A stretch of DNA of 18,546 nucleotides from Jimgerdemannia flammicorona (Eukaryota; Mucoromycota; Endogonomycetes; Endogonales; Endogonaceae): assembly GCA_003990745.1 (NCBI GenBank), contig RBNI01002427.1, forward strand, positions 1 to 18,546, read 5' to 3'. This document shows positions 1 to 9,750 of the stretch, piece by piece (the stretch's first letter is position 1; each line of letters starts with the position of its first letter). Under the pieces are notes generated by a model. It was not told where the DNA came from. It made no database searches and saw only the letters and a list, made by a program, of their open reading frames with translations. Position numbers and translations under genes: made by a program.

Positions 1-464
1 GAACAATCCGAACACAACTCCTGAGCACTTCCCCACAATTACCCCTTCACACAACTACTCCTAGTATAGCAATATCATGAATAGAGAATAAACCTATTTA
101 ATAACCCACAAACCACTCTTAAGTAAAATCCGCTCCCCATTAGGTCCTACTCCTAACCCTGTCACGAAATTTCCTAATTGGGTATTGTCTGCAGCGATAC
201 ACCAATTCAACTAAGCTGGTCTTAGTTTCTTGAACTTCCTGAAATACGGAAAATCCTGAACATCCAGAACTAGTCCAAAAAAGGACTTTGGTTGAGACGT
301 CAACCCGATCTTGAAATCAATAAGCGTAGAGGACGTACTCCATATGAAATTGATCTTGACCATAAGAAAACGGTCTTCCAGAATATCCAGAACTTCCAGA
401 AAACCCTTCCAGAACTACGTAACGGTTACCCTTAAAAAGGCAACCCTCTTACAAGTTGGTTACA
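1..464. other. CpG-containing flank of unknown origin, left of LINE A
   Basis: No convincing gene is present. The only open frame here (62 codons, 311-499 +) has no recognisable motif and runs into the LINE. By eye I count about 12 CpG dinucleotides in 464 bases, against none in the next 3.4 kb, so this piece has escaped the decay seen in its neighbour. TGTCACG at 160-166 resembles the start of many LTRs, and the stretch 255-415 repeats a short TCCAGAA/TCCTGAA motif (377, 386, 394, 409 and variants). It may be an LTR or leader fragment of a gypsy-like element, but no second LTR is visible, so this is only a guess. Confidence 0.4.
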
Positions 465-3400
465 GTGGAATCCTGCTACTGCCCTGCTGTATGGGGTGAG
501 TATATAGATGGGTGAAGGGTCTCTAGAAGAGAGGGGCCCTGGCAGAGGCTGGGAGTGGATGTACTTGGCAGGGGCTTTAATATTGTCAAAGATGTACTAT
601 TGGATAGAACTGATGAAGGGCAGGGGTCAGAGGGTGGGAGTGGAGGTTTGGAGGTATGGGTAGAAGTAGAGTGGCTGAGTGCTTTGTTGGATGCTGGCAG
701 AGAGTTTTGGGGTGACAGGAGGGTATATATGCATTAGACAAGTGGTCTGGGGATGAGGATTGACTGGATTTTGATGGTGGACTGCTGGGGCCTGGATGTT
801 TGGAAGTCACTAGAGGCTGAATGGTATCTATGGTCTGATCATTAGGGTTTGCTAGGACAGGGCCATTTTTGGAGGAGTGGGGATGGACTGGGACATTGGT
901 ACCTCAACTCCTCCTTGTTAGACAATAAGATTCTGTGGGACAAGTAGACTGAGGATATTTGGCAGAGGGTGGAGGGGTGGATACAAGAAGGTGCTCCTGT
1001 TGGAGTTTGGTAGATAAGGCTGAAAGAGAGAGCTAGAGTCTATTGGAGAGAGGCTGGTAAGATGGCTGGTAGACAGTGAAGGAAGAGGATATTGTGGGCT
1101 TCTGCTAGACTGACAAATCTGTTGAAAGATTGGGCAGGTATGTTGACCCTGAAGGGTGTGGAGGATTGGAGATTGTTATGAGTAAAAAATGAGATTATTG
1201 AGTTGTAACAGATATTGTGAGAGAAGGAGGAAGTATAGGTATACAATTTGGTGGCATGACTATGTTGGCAGGGGCTTGAGGAAGGAGAGAGGCCCTCTAA
1301 GTTTCTCATAAGGGCCCTTTAGGCAAGGAGAGTTCAGCAGAGGTGGGAGGGGGTTCTCAATTCTGAGGGGCTATTGATGCATAGTATACAAGACATTCTC
1401 AGATTGTTGAAGGAGAGGTGGAGTGGTTTGTAGAGTGAGGAGGAGGGTGGGGCTAATGCTGCCACCATTGATAATACCTTGAAGGATTGGTACCTACCAC
1501 AGATAGAAGGACTGGGTGATCTGGTGCTGCCAGTGCAGGAGGAGAAGATTTGCCAGATTCTTACTGCAACTATACTAGATATAGTACCATGGGAGGATGA
1601 CCTGCCCTGGGATTTCTGGAAGAAGATAGTGGGTGTCTCCAGTATGCTGGGAGAGCTGAGGACACTTTGTGACTTGGTACTATAGTCCAGGAGATAGGTA
1701 GGTGAGCAGGATTTAGGACTAGTGGCACTGCTATATAAGAACAAGGGCAGAAGAGAGGACTGGAAGAACTGGAGGCCAATCATGCTACTGGATATGGACA
1801 GAAAGTTGGTTACTAAGATGGTGGTGACAAGGCTGCAGAAGGTGGCCCAATAGATCTTGGGGGAGGAGTAGCAGGGCTTTGTCAGAGGCCAGCTCATTCA
1901 GGATAGCACAGCTTAAGTAAATGGTATTATTGAAAGAGTATGAGCCTGTGGACTGAATGGGCACCTGGTCTTCTTGGATCAGGAAAAGGCATATGAACAT
2001 GTTCATAGGGTCTGGATGGCAAAGGTACTAGATCAGATTGACATCCCTCAACAGTTCTGAGCAGCAATAGCCAGCCTACTGGAAGAGAGCAGAGCTGTAC
2101 TCATATATAATAGGTATCAAGAGGTGGCTTTCTCTCTGAGTAGGAGTGTTCCCCAGGGGGACCTGCTGTCTACCATTTTGTATGTGCTCTTCTTGGAGCC
2201 TTTAATGGATAGGATTTGGCAAAGGATAGGAGGGCTTTCAGTAATTGGCATTGGGTAGAAAGTTGGAGCCTTTGCAAATGATATAGTAGTCAGCCTAGAC
2301 TTAATTGCTGATATTGAGGAACTCAAGGAGACTATGGAGTGATATGAGGTGTACTCTGGGGCTAAACTCAATTGGCACAAGTGTGAAACAATGGTGTTGG
2401 ATAATAGTCTGGTGGGGGGGGGATATCATTGGAACAATTGTCTCAGCTGGGGAGGTAGTGAGGTACTTGGGCTTCTATCTCTCAATATATGGATCAGTTC
2501 TAACAAAACTCTTGTGGGAGCAGTGGGTTGTTATCTAGGGAGAGGCCCTGCAGAGTTGGGGAGGCTGCCACTTATCCCTAGCAGAGCATATTGCTATCTT
2601 AAATGTTTGCTGGCTGCTGAAGTTGTGGTATTTGGCTTATCACCTGGACTTTCCAGCCTGGATGGTGAAGAGACTGCTGAAACTGGCCACAGGGTGGATT
2701 TGGGCCAGAAGGTGGAGTCAGATTAGCTGGAAAATCTTGTCTTTGCCAGTAGCTAGAGAGGAACTCAGGCTGGTTAACTTTCTGAAGAGGTTGCACTGCC
2801 TGAGAGCATGATGGCTGAAGAGAGCTATGGAGCTGAGGGGTAGAGGCTGGGTTCCCCTGATGAAAAAGGTCTGGGAGATGAGGTCCTCACTAAGAGGCTC
2901 TACAGGAGATCTATTGTCCTTGGTTGGGCTTCAGAACAATGAGCACATGTGGTTTAAGGGCTTCTGGTAGAGAGTTGTGGATGGGGTATACAGTATTAGT
3001 ATTTGTTAGAAGAAGAGATTCCTTGGGGCCCAGCAATGTAGAGATGGGACCAAGTGTTACTAGGGGGTATCCCCCTCCATGACTTCAATCTTAGTGATGG
3101 GATTGAGTATCAGAGGGGGTTGGGATAGGATCTGTGGCCCAGCAGATGGTAGTTGGTAGGTATTGGAGAAGAGTGGGACTAGGATAGGGTCTGGGCCTAG
3201 AATGCTGAGGTTAGACAGTGGCTGTCACCAAAGTATTGGGTAGTCTGGTGGCACATGTTGTGGAGGAATGTTATGCTCAACTTTCACTCTGGCCACCTTG
3301 TGTAAGGGGGTAACTTTGACCATAAGGAGTGCTACAATGTTGGACAGGAAGGGAGTTTTGTGCAGACATCTGAACATTGTCTAGAGGAGTGCAAGGTGCT

Positions 3401-3800
3401 TAGTAACTTCTGGATAGTAGTTGGGAAATAACTGAGTATTATGTAAAGAGAGAATGGTGTGAGGGGTCAGTGGGAGGATTTGTAAGATTGATTGGTGGGA
3501 GAGATTGGGAAGGAGTGGCTTACTTTAGGTTGGGTACTAGCTGTATGGGTGGGGTTGACAGGGCTCTGGTTGTTTGTTTTTGAGGAAGGGAGACATCTGA
3601 GCTCCTGGGTACAACTACTGCAATGAGAAGGATTGGTGGAGGACACTCTGATGGACTGGTGGCTTGGTTGGGGTCTGCAGGGTGGTCAGCAGTATTGTTT
3701 GGTGGAGAAAATCTGTAGACAGAGTGGGGGGAGAGTTGGAGTAGTGGGGGATAGGGTGATTTTCAAGTGTGAAGGGGTGAGGGGGGGGGGTTCCCCTATG
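465..3800 (+). pseudogene. LINE A ORF2 pseudogene: endonuclease, reverse transcriptase, zinc-binding C terminus
   Basis: This is the decayed coding part of LINE A. The endonuclease shows GRGFNIVKDVLLDRTD (about 564-611) and MRIDWILMVDCW (about 753-790), the family's GDFN and RID-W motifs. A linker containing GERPSKFLIR follows (about 1285-1315). The RT runs from about 1710 and includes NWRPIMLLDMD, VFLDQEKAYEHV (about 1972-2005), a VPQGD motif near 2150 and WHKCETMV. The catalytic box reads FAND at 2271-2282 instead of FADD, so the first catalytic Asp is lost. More than a dozen stops and several frameshifts interrupt it. The zinc segment near 3310-3390 keeps only part of the Cys/His set seen in copy B. 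It encodes no functional enzyme. Assignment to an L1-like clade rests on motif order and is an inference. Confidence 0.9.
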
Positions 3801-3848
3801 GGGATTAGGTAGTAGAGGGAGATAATGTCATTCTATAAATAGACTGAT

Positions 3849-3895
3849 AATAAATGGCAAAGTCTAAGTGACTATAAAAAAAAAAAAAAAAAAAA
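3849..3895 (+). terminator. Polyadenylation signal and A tail of LINE A
   Basis: AATAAA at 3849-3854 is followed 21 bases later by 20 consecutive A residues at 3876-3895. This is the expected 3' end of a polyadenylated LINE transcript copied by target-primed reverse transcription, and it fixes the right edge and the orientation of copy A. Confidence 0.85.
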
Positions 3896-5415
3896 GATTC
3901 AGAAAGCTAAGATAGAAGTCTCTCTTCTACAGTTTCTACAACTAATAACTGCTAAGGTTCAAAGCCAACTATTGAGAACCACTAGATCCAATACTGGCTA
4001 AGTTCCAATCCCACAATAAGAACTACTACTAACTATATATGTATCTGCTGTAGAAAGATATATTAATATATATCTATATAGAGATATTAGAGAACAGGAT
4101 ATAAAAATCCTTATTGACATACAAGTAGCTATATATCTGTATTATTACTAAATAATTTCTAGACATCCTTTATTGGCCCATTAAGGGGCTATCTAATTTT
4201 AAAATTATAATAGCAAAGAGAGCCCAAATTCAACCTCCTGAAGTAGTATGAAATATTGCTATCTCTCTTAGATATATTCAGTTCTCTATTTCAAAAGCTA
4301 TTATTATCAATACTATTTTATCAATGATATGATCCTTGGTATCAACTGGATGTCTATGAATTTATCTATAGTTTATAAGTTAATCTTGAATTCTATATAT
4401 TTTAAGTTCAAGTAATCCATATAAATAAACTTAGAAGATTTCAGATAATTATACTAATCATATGTATATATAATTAAAGATAATATTAGCAGTAATGGTC
4501 TATCTTCATCTAACTTATCTGAGTTTCATAATAATAGCTCAATTCAAGAATAGAAAAGTCCATCATTCTGCAAAAATGATAATTCAATTCAAAAGAAAAG
4601 ACAATTATTCCAGGAGAATAATAATTCAATTCAAAATCAGAGAAGCTCATCTACTGTATTAGAGTTCAGCAAGGATTATATTATCTATAAACCAACTAGT
4701 GGTCTGATTATCAACAGCAAGTAAGTACTTATACAGTATAATGAATTTATTTCTAAACTCAGATAGATATCTATAATTAATGTAAATAATACTATATATT
4801 CTTAAAAGAATGATAGAGAAATTTAGCTTATGAATCTATTTTTTCAAAAGGGAAATATATTCTGACAGATTGTATATAAACTTCATAATATATTTATAAA
4901 TAGAAGAATTTCAATAGTGAATGGGCCTCTCTAGTTTACAAACTCAAGAGAGATGATAAAACTTTTAGATATAGTAACTGAAAATGAAATAGTATATAAT
5001 TAAACAGTTAATGTTCCTATTAAATTAATGAAGATTCAGTAATTCTCTTTTTCAAATTAGCTCTTCAATTATAAGTTTTTAACAGCACTCATATATTTAA
5101 AACTTAGACTAATGAATATATATATACTGTTCTATTATGATCTACTTACTGTTCTATATAAGTTAATATTAAATACTTTATTTATAGAAAATACGAAATT
5201 TAAAGTAAAGAAGCACTATACTGTAGATGGTATACAAAAGTACACTGAGATATATTGGAGTAATTTTTAGTAAAAAATATAGGTAAAATAATAACAGGTA
5301 ATCTTTCTCTGATATACAGGCGATATTCTCAGGTACAATTCAAATTATATAAACTTCAAGCAATACTTTTCAATACAACTCAGAGAAAAGGTACTAGTAA
5401 TATATCATCAAGCAA
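3896..5415. other. AT-rich degraded repeat wreckage
   Basis: About 1.5 kb of strongly AT-rich DNA with only two CpG (near 5195 and 5319) and no open frame above 60 codons on either strand. Apart from the protease-like scrap at 4326-4411 I recognise nothing. The composition matches the other AT-rich block (9750-11430) and suggests an old, heavily mutated LTR element rather than host intergenic DNA. That is an inference from composition and the one motif. Confidence 0.5.
4326..4411 (+). pseudogene. Possible retropepsin remnant of an LTR retrotransposon
   Basis: A 28-codon open stretch translates to DMILGINWMSMN followed by LSIVYKLILN. This resembles the C-terminal signature of Ty3/gypsy-type retropepsins, where an ILG-DW motif follows the flap region and precedes the link to reverse transcriptase. 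Nothing readable as the DTG/DSG active site is found upstream, and no RT motif follows in the next kilobase. If real, it marks the + strand orientation of an old gypsy-like copy in this AT-rich block. A chance match in AT-rich DNA is possible because the motif is short. Confidence 0.35.
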
Positions 5416-6240
5416 GAGTCATGACAGGTGTACTGGATCAGATGAACCTGAGGCATTCTGCTGATAGCATGTGGAGAGGAGTTATAGCCTGGAGATGGGT
5501 GCTATTGGAGGTATAAATGGTGAAGAGGAGTCTGGAGGAGGACTGGCATCTGGTGGAAATGAGGGCAGATCTGAGCACTCTAGTTTTGCTGATAAGGTGA
5601 AGGGGCAAGGATGGTCAGTAAATACTCAGGCTAGCATAGCTAAGGGAAAGGACAAGGCTAACTTGAGGAGGGCAGAGAGCTCTATGCCTAGAGGAGTAAG
5701 TATAGAGATAGGAGGGGCTATGATTGGGAGCAGTAGTATGACTGCTGATAGAGATGTGATAGAGAATCTGAAAAAAAAAAAAAAGATATAACAGCTGATG
5801 ATAGAGCTATGTAGAGAGACCAACAGAGGCAAGAGAATCTAGCTGATGGTGTAATGGGCCTGGTGGTGGACCCATTATTACTTAAGAAATCAATTTTAGA
5901 GTTCACAGTTACATTATACTTCTGGGGCTTAGTAATGATGGCAAAGATGGTTCTGGGGCTGATCTTGAAGCAGATGGCTGGAGCTGCCTTAGTGAAGTTC
6001 CTGAAGGGGCTTAAGGGGATTGAGATGGACTTTGAGAAGGCTGCCTACTTAGAGAAGAGAATAAAGGTAGAGTTGACTATAGGTGAGATAGTGATTCTAA
6101 TAACTTACTATCTGAGGTGGTACTCCAGAGTAGTCCAGCTCCTGATGAAGAGGGTGCCTATAGTGATAATAGTGAAGACAAGGAGGAGAGTGGAGAAGGT
6201 TTTGGCTGAGTATAGTGAGGTAGTTGATATTGGTTTCTAG
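5416..6240 (+). pseudogene. ORF1/gag-like fragment, probably from a LINE
   Basis: At about 5416 the composition changes sharply from AT-rich to purine-rich, like the sense strand of the LINE copies, and stays so to 6240. Frame 5471-5791 is open for 106 codons and is Gly/Ser/Glu-rich with SSFADKVKGQ, a type of motif common near the start of LINE ORF1 proteins. A run of 14 A near 5770 disrupts it. The later part reads best in a different frame from the open 5854-6240 one, as acidic low-complexity protein (for example APDEEGAYSDNSED), again ORF1-like. No zinc knuckle is seen. It ends abruptly at 6240 against inverted LINE C. Assignment to the same LINE family is inference: no other copy of ORF1 is present for comparison. 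Confidence 0.5.
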
Positions 6241-8565
6241 GTATCTCTGAAAGAAAATCTCATCTCTCAGACCTTCTGCATCAGCAGCACCCATCTGCTA
6301 TCCTATAATTCAACAGCCTGCTTCAATTACCAAGCTCTCAGACAATACAGCTTCTTAGATAAGTCTACCAGACCAAGACCTCCTCAGTTCACTAGTATTG
6401 CCAAAATCTCCCAACTGATCTGATACTATTTTTCAGCCCTGATAAATTTCTTAGCCAATTTTAATAATCTCTTCACCATCTAGACAGAAAAGTCGAAGTA
6501 ATAATCCAGATATATACTACAACTTCAGCAATTAATAAAAATTCAGCACTCTATTAGAGAGATATGATATCCTCCTCCAGCTCTTAAGGGCCACCCTTCA
6601 ATCAATCACCTTTCTCTCCCACTATACTCTAGACAAGAGATCTATACTCCAATAAGAAAATACCAGATACCATACAGCTTCCCCTGCAGAGATAATTGTT
6701 TCAATGATATCTCTACCCACTAGTCTATTCTCCTAAACTATCATCTCACACTTATGCTAGTTGAGATCTGCCTCAAAATACTCATCATACTATTCCACCA
6801 TCTCTCTCAGTACTTCAACATTAGCAATAGAGCTATGACCAACTACTATATCATTATCAAAGACTCCAAACTTTTATACTATTTCAAAAACAGAGAGTCT
6901 AGCCATCTTGTAACAAATCCTATCCATCAATGGCTTCATCAATAGAGTATATATAATTGGAGACAATAGGTCTCTCTGAGAAACCCCCCTCTAAATAAGA
7001 ATATGACACTATAATGACTATTATACAAAAGCACTACCCAGCTACCCTTCAGCAGACTAATTATTGAAACTCAGAATAGCTGAGGAATACTAATTCTGTC
7101 TAGTACCTTTTCTAACTAAACCTTCTGAATGTAATCATAGATCTACTTCTGATCCAGAAGTATAATTGATCACTAATTTTTTCAATCTTCTCACCTATCT
7201 TTGTCCTTGAACAGCAGTGTTACCAGACTAAGATCGTGCTCTCCAACCCACTCCCCAGATGTGAGAACATAATCACAAAGTGCCACCATATCCCCTACCA
7301 CCCCTAGGATCTCCACCATCTTCTCCTAGAAGTCCCAGAGCAGACAATTCTCACCTGGTGCTATGTCTAATTTTGTGGTAGCCAGGATCTACAGAATCTT
7401 CTCTTCCCTGACTGATAGAACCAAATTACCAAGGCCATCTACCTGAGGGTGTTGTCAATTCTCCAGAGAGTGCTCTATAGCCTTAGCATTAGTACTCTCT
7501 TTTTTCTCACTCTACAGATCTCTTCATCTTTTCTTCAGAGAGCCTAAGATCTGCTGAGAACTAGTACTAGTATATTCACTGCATCCAATACTCTATCTCA
7601 CCACTGTCTCATCCTCCTCATCTGAAGCAATTATGATAGATACTTAGAAGACTACTCACTTTCCTCAAGCCCCTTCTATCTCAACTAAGCTACTATCTCT
7701 CTTATATAAGTCTCTTTCTCTACTCTCAATACTCTCTGCAACTCTCTATCTCTAACTTAGCTCATATCAATCTCCAATCTTCCACCACCTCCTGACTCAA
7801 TAATTTGACCCATTCCATCTAAAGTCAGGCCAATCAGTCAGAAGCCCACCTCACTCTCCTTTACTGCTCTATCTCAGCAAACTGATCAGCCTCCCTCCAA
7901 TATACCATAGTAGCTATCTTTATTCTTATTCAGTAGACTACTATTGGGAGCCCCTCACAGTTCCAATAAGCAATCTTCAATCCAATATCCCTAACCCAAG
8001 TATCCAACAACTCCTTCTCAATCAGCAAGAAGAATTTAAGTCACTAATGTTCAGGTCCATCCTTACTCTCTCTAAACTGACTATGTCTTAATAAACCCTA
8101 ATAGTCTAACTATGGGTACTACCCAACCTCCAAATCCTTCCAAATATCCAACCTCTAGCAATCAGTTATCAACATTCAGTCAATCCTCAATTCAAGTCCA
8201 TTCACCCAATAGATATAGATCTGATAGTTACTTCACATTACCCTGTTAGTATCTTCTAAGAAGCTGAGTCTCTCTACTTTCTCTTAAAGGTCTAGACCTC
8301 TACTGCAGTCTCCACTTCTTTCCCAATCTATTCTATCTAATACCACATCTCTGACTATGTTGAAGTCTCCCCCAAGCACATCAATCTCTATCTCAGCCAG
8401 CACACTATACTTAAGAAGCCTACTCAATTACTCAATATAATTACCTCATACTGCTAGACAATAATATGAGCTCATGACAATAGTCTCCCACCTTGACCTT
8501 TGCTACTCTCTCCACTTTCTTCTCATTATTATAGAATCTCATCATAAAAAGCTTATTCTGTATTT
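6241..8565 (-). mobile_element. LINE copy C: inverted, doubly truncated LINE fragment
   Basis: The minus strand matches LINE copies A and B through the endonuclease, linker, RT and post-RT region. The 5' limit lies near 8530-8565, where endonuclease similarity fades into AT-rich DNA. The 3' limit is sharp at 6241, where similarity to A stops in mid-coding sequence (just after the QKV-EM segment), so the zinc region, 3' UTR and A tail are absent. Only two CpG remain (near 6492 and 7232). The poly-T at 8633-8668 is not its tail, because it lies on the 5' side of this copy. Confidence 0.9.
6241..8565 (-). pseudogene. LINE C ORF2 pseudogene with an internal RT deletion
   Basis: Reading 8565 to 6241 on the minus strand, the endonuclease gives SSYYCLAV, then LGGDFNIVRDVVLDRID (about 8376-8330) and ELRIDWMLITDC (about 8190-8150). 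The region before RT matches A and B (KMVEILGVVGDMVALCDYVL, near 7325-7265). RT then reads VTLLFKDKDR and EDxKN but jumps straight to LDQK near 7155: against copy B about 186 bases, a multiple of three, are missing. These would encode the WRPI and QRGF-GGR segments of RT. The catalytic box is FDND (6861-6850), with the same first-Asp loss as copy A. Many stops are present. It is non-functional. Confidence 0.87.
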
Positions 8566-8630
8566 CTTTAATATTGATAAAGTTTCAGAACTTATTTATA
8601 ATTTATTTATGATTTATAAGAATTCTATTA

Positions 8631-8668
<38 letters not shown>
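8566..8668 (-). repeat. AT-rich spacer and 36-base A tail (poly-T on + strand)
   Basis: 8566-8632 is AT-rich spacer with nothing recognised. 8633-8668 is an uninterrupted run of 36 T. On the minus strand this is a poly-A tail, and TTTATT at 8696-8701 reads AATAAA on that strand, 27 bases before the tail. So a polyadenylated minus-strand RNA was inserted here, with its body at higher coordinates. The run forces a poly-Phe stretch in a chance + strand frame, which is not a gene. Confidence 0.75.
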
Positions 8669-8669
<1 letters not shown>

Positions 8670-9750
8670 TTTTATGGACTCAGAGTTCTGTGGATTTTAT
8701 TAGAAGAGAACCTAGACTATATAGACCAAAACCCTCTTCCATCACCTATTAGACATTATTCCCCCATTAACCTAGGCTACCAAATTATCCTGTGTCCCAA
8801 TATTTCCACTATATATGGCAGATATACTGACTCCCACTACATAGACTTAACTTATCTGTTCACTAAAGCTGGATCATTGTGACTACACATGAGAGCACAT
8901 TTATATATTGGATCTAACAATAGTGGGACTAAATAAGGAATAGCCCCCCAAACCCCAAACAAAGATTCAAGATAAAGAAAAATCCCTCAACTAGCTAACA
9001 GAAGACAGAATAGATTCAGAGCAGGTGAGTGAAGAATGACTCTCTCAAAAGGACTAATATATGGGCTAAGACTTGAAAATGTTCCACTCTCACTCCCCAA
9101 GCCTGTGGGCCTCAATCATATTACTGTATCAGCTCTCAGTTTCAGTCAGATACTGCCAAATGAGGGAGGTCCCACTTCCTAAACCTGTGGGCCTCAATTG
9201 CATTGCCATGTTAGCTCCCAGTTCTAGTTAGATATAGCCAGGATACTGGTCCCTGCACTACCCCACTCTCTGCCAGCCAATCAACTGAGATAATGCCTAC
9301 TCTAATCCTGATAACCTGGTACTCTACTGGTCTACTGTTATTACCCTTCTACTTATCTATAATAGTTATCTCCCCTCCCATCCTGACCCCACCCAAAAAG
9401 CAGTCATTTATGCCAGAACTATACTTGCCAGAAAGCTTGCCAAAGCTCAAAGGGCTCCACCACAGGTACTGAGGACCTATAGATAACCTATACTGGTACT
9501 TGATGCCCAAGGTCAGCTAACTCCATATGTAGCCCATAATATACCAGATGATATCTTATTGATAACAGCAAAAGGAAAAAGGTACCACATTAAAATGAGT
9601 ATACTCTAGATATAGCTGAAGGCACCAGAAACTATGAAAAAGTAGAGAAGAGATCAATCTGATACTAATAAAAGGGCAACTCATCACCATTACCTTTCTC
9701 CCACTATGCTCTTGTAGGCACAGCAAACTAACTCAAGATAAAGGAGATAA
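8669..9750 (-). mobile_element. Unidentified A-tailed retroposon body (minus strand)
   Basis: This roughly 1.1-kb block is less AT-rich than its surroundings, is free of CpG, and ends on its minus-strand 3' side in AATAAA plus the 36-A tail. No open frame on either strand shows a retrotransposon or host protein motif. The longest, 8667-8882 +, is 71 codons without features. An 81-bp tandem duplication lies inside it. It could be the 3' end of a different LINE, a SINE or other non-autonomous element, or a retrocopied host transcript. The right edge near 9750 is set only by the change to AT-rich DNA and is approximate. Confidence 0.45.
9087..9248. repeat. Two-copy 81-bp diverged tandem repeat
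   Basis: CCTGTGGGCCTCAAT occurs at 9102-9116 and again at 9183-9197, exactly 81 bases apart. The bases that follow remain alignable (TTAGCTCCCAGTTCTAG against TCAGCTCTCAGTTTCAG, then AGATA followed by GCCA), and a C/T-rich CCACT...CC lead precedes both. The units differ mostly by C/T or G/A changes, as expected if they decayed after duplication. Confidence 0.8.

Larger units (their letters stand above)
465..3895 (+). mobile_element. LINE copy A: 5'-truncated L1-like non-LTR retrotransposon with A tail
   Basis: This is a non-LTR retrotransposon copy in + orientation of about 3.4 kb. In order it carries the C-terminal part of an AP-type endonuclease, a linker, a reverse transcriptase and a C-terminal zinc-binding region, then AATAAA and a run of 20 A. 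The 5' boundary near 465 is where similarity to the independent copy C starts (both translate to a YY-C-AVWG-like endonuclease segment). It lacks ORF1 and the N-terminal half of the endonuclease, the 5' truncation usual for target-primed insertion. It is about 1.1 kb longer at the left than copy B. I saw no CpG in it. No target-site duplication is evident: the bases after the tail (GATTCAG) do not recur near 465. Confidence 0.93.

Noticed and set aside
160..464. Solo LTR starting at TGTCACG
   Set aside because: There is a suitable start, but no matching CA end, no TATA box and no second copy in the window. Left as a possibility only.
1334..1897. 187-codon open frame on the minus strand
   Set aside because: Shadow of the LINE A linker and RT start. 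The + strand shows RT-family sequence through the same bases.
465..3895. Retron, diversity-generating retroelement or other prokaryotic RT system
   Set aside because: The RT is followed by a zinc-binding C terminus and preceded by an AP endonuclease, with a eukaryotic AATAAA and A tail. No template/variable repeats or msr/msd-like RNA are seen.
8633..8668. Poly-T as the tail of LINE C
   Set aside because: LINE C is on the minus strand with its 5' side at 8565, so an A tail belonging to it would have to lie near 6241, not here.
8474..8752. 92-codon frame containing poly-Phe
   Set aside because: The Phe run is just the 36-T tract (a minus-strand A tail). No motif lies on either side of it.
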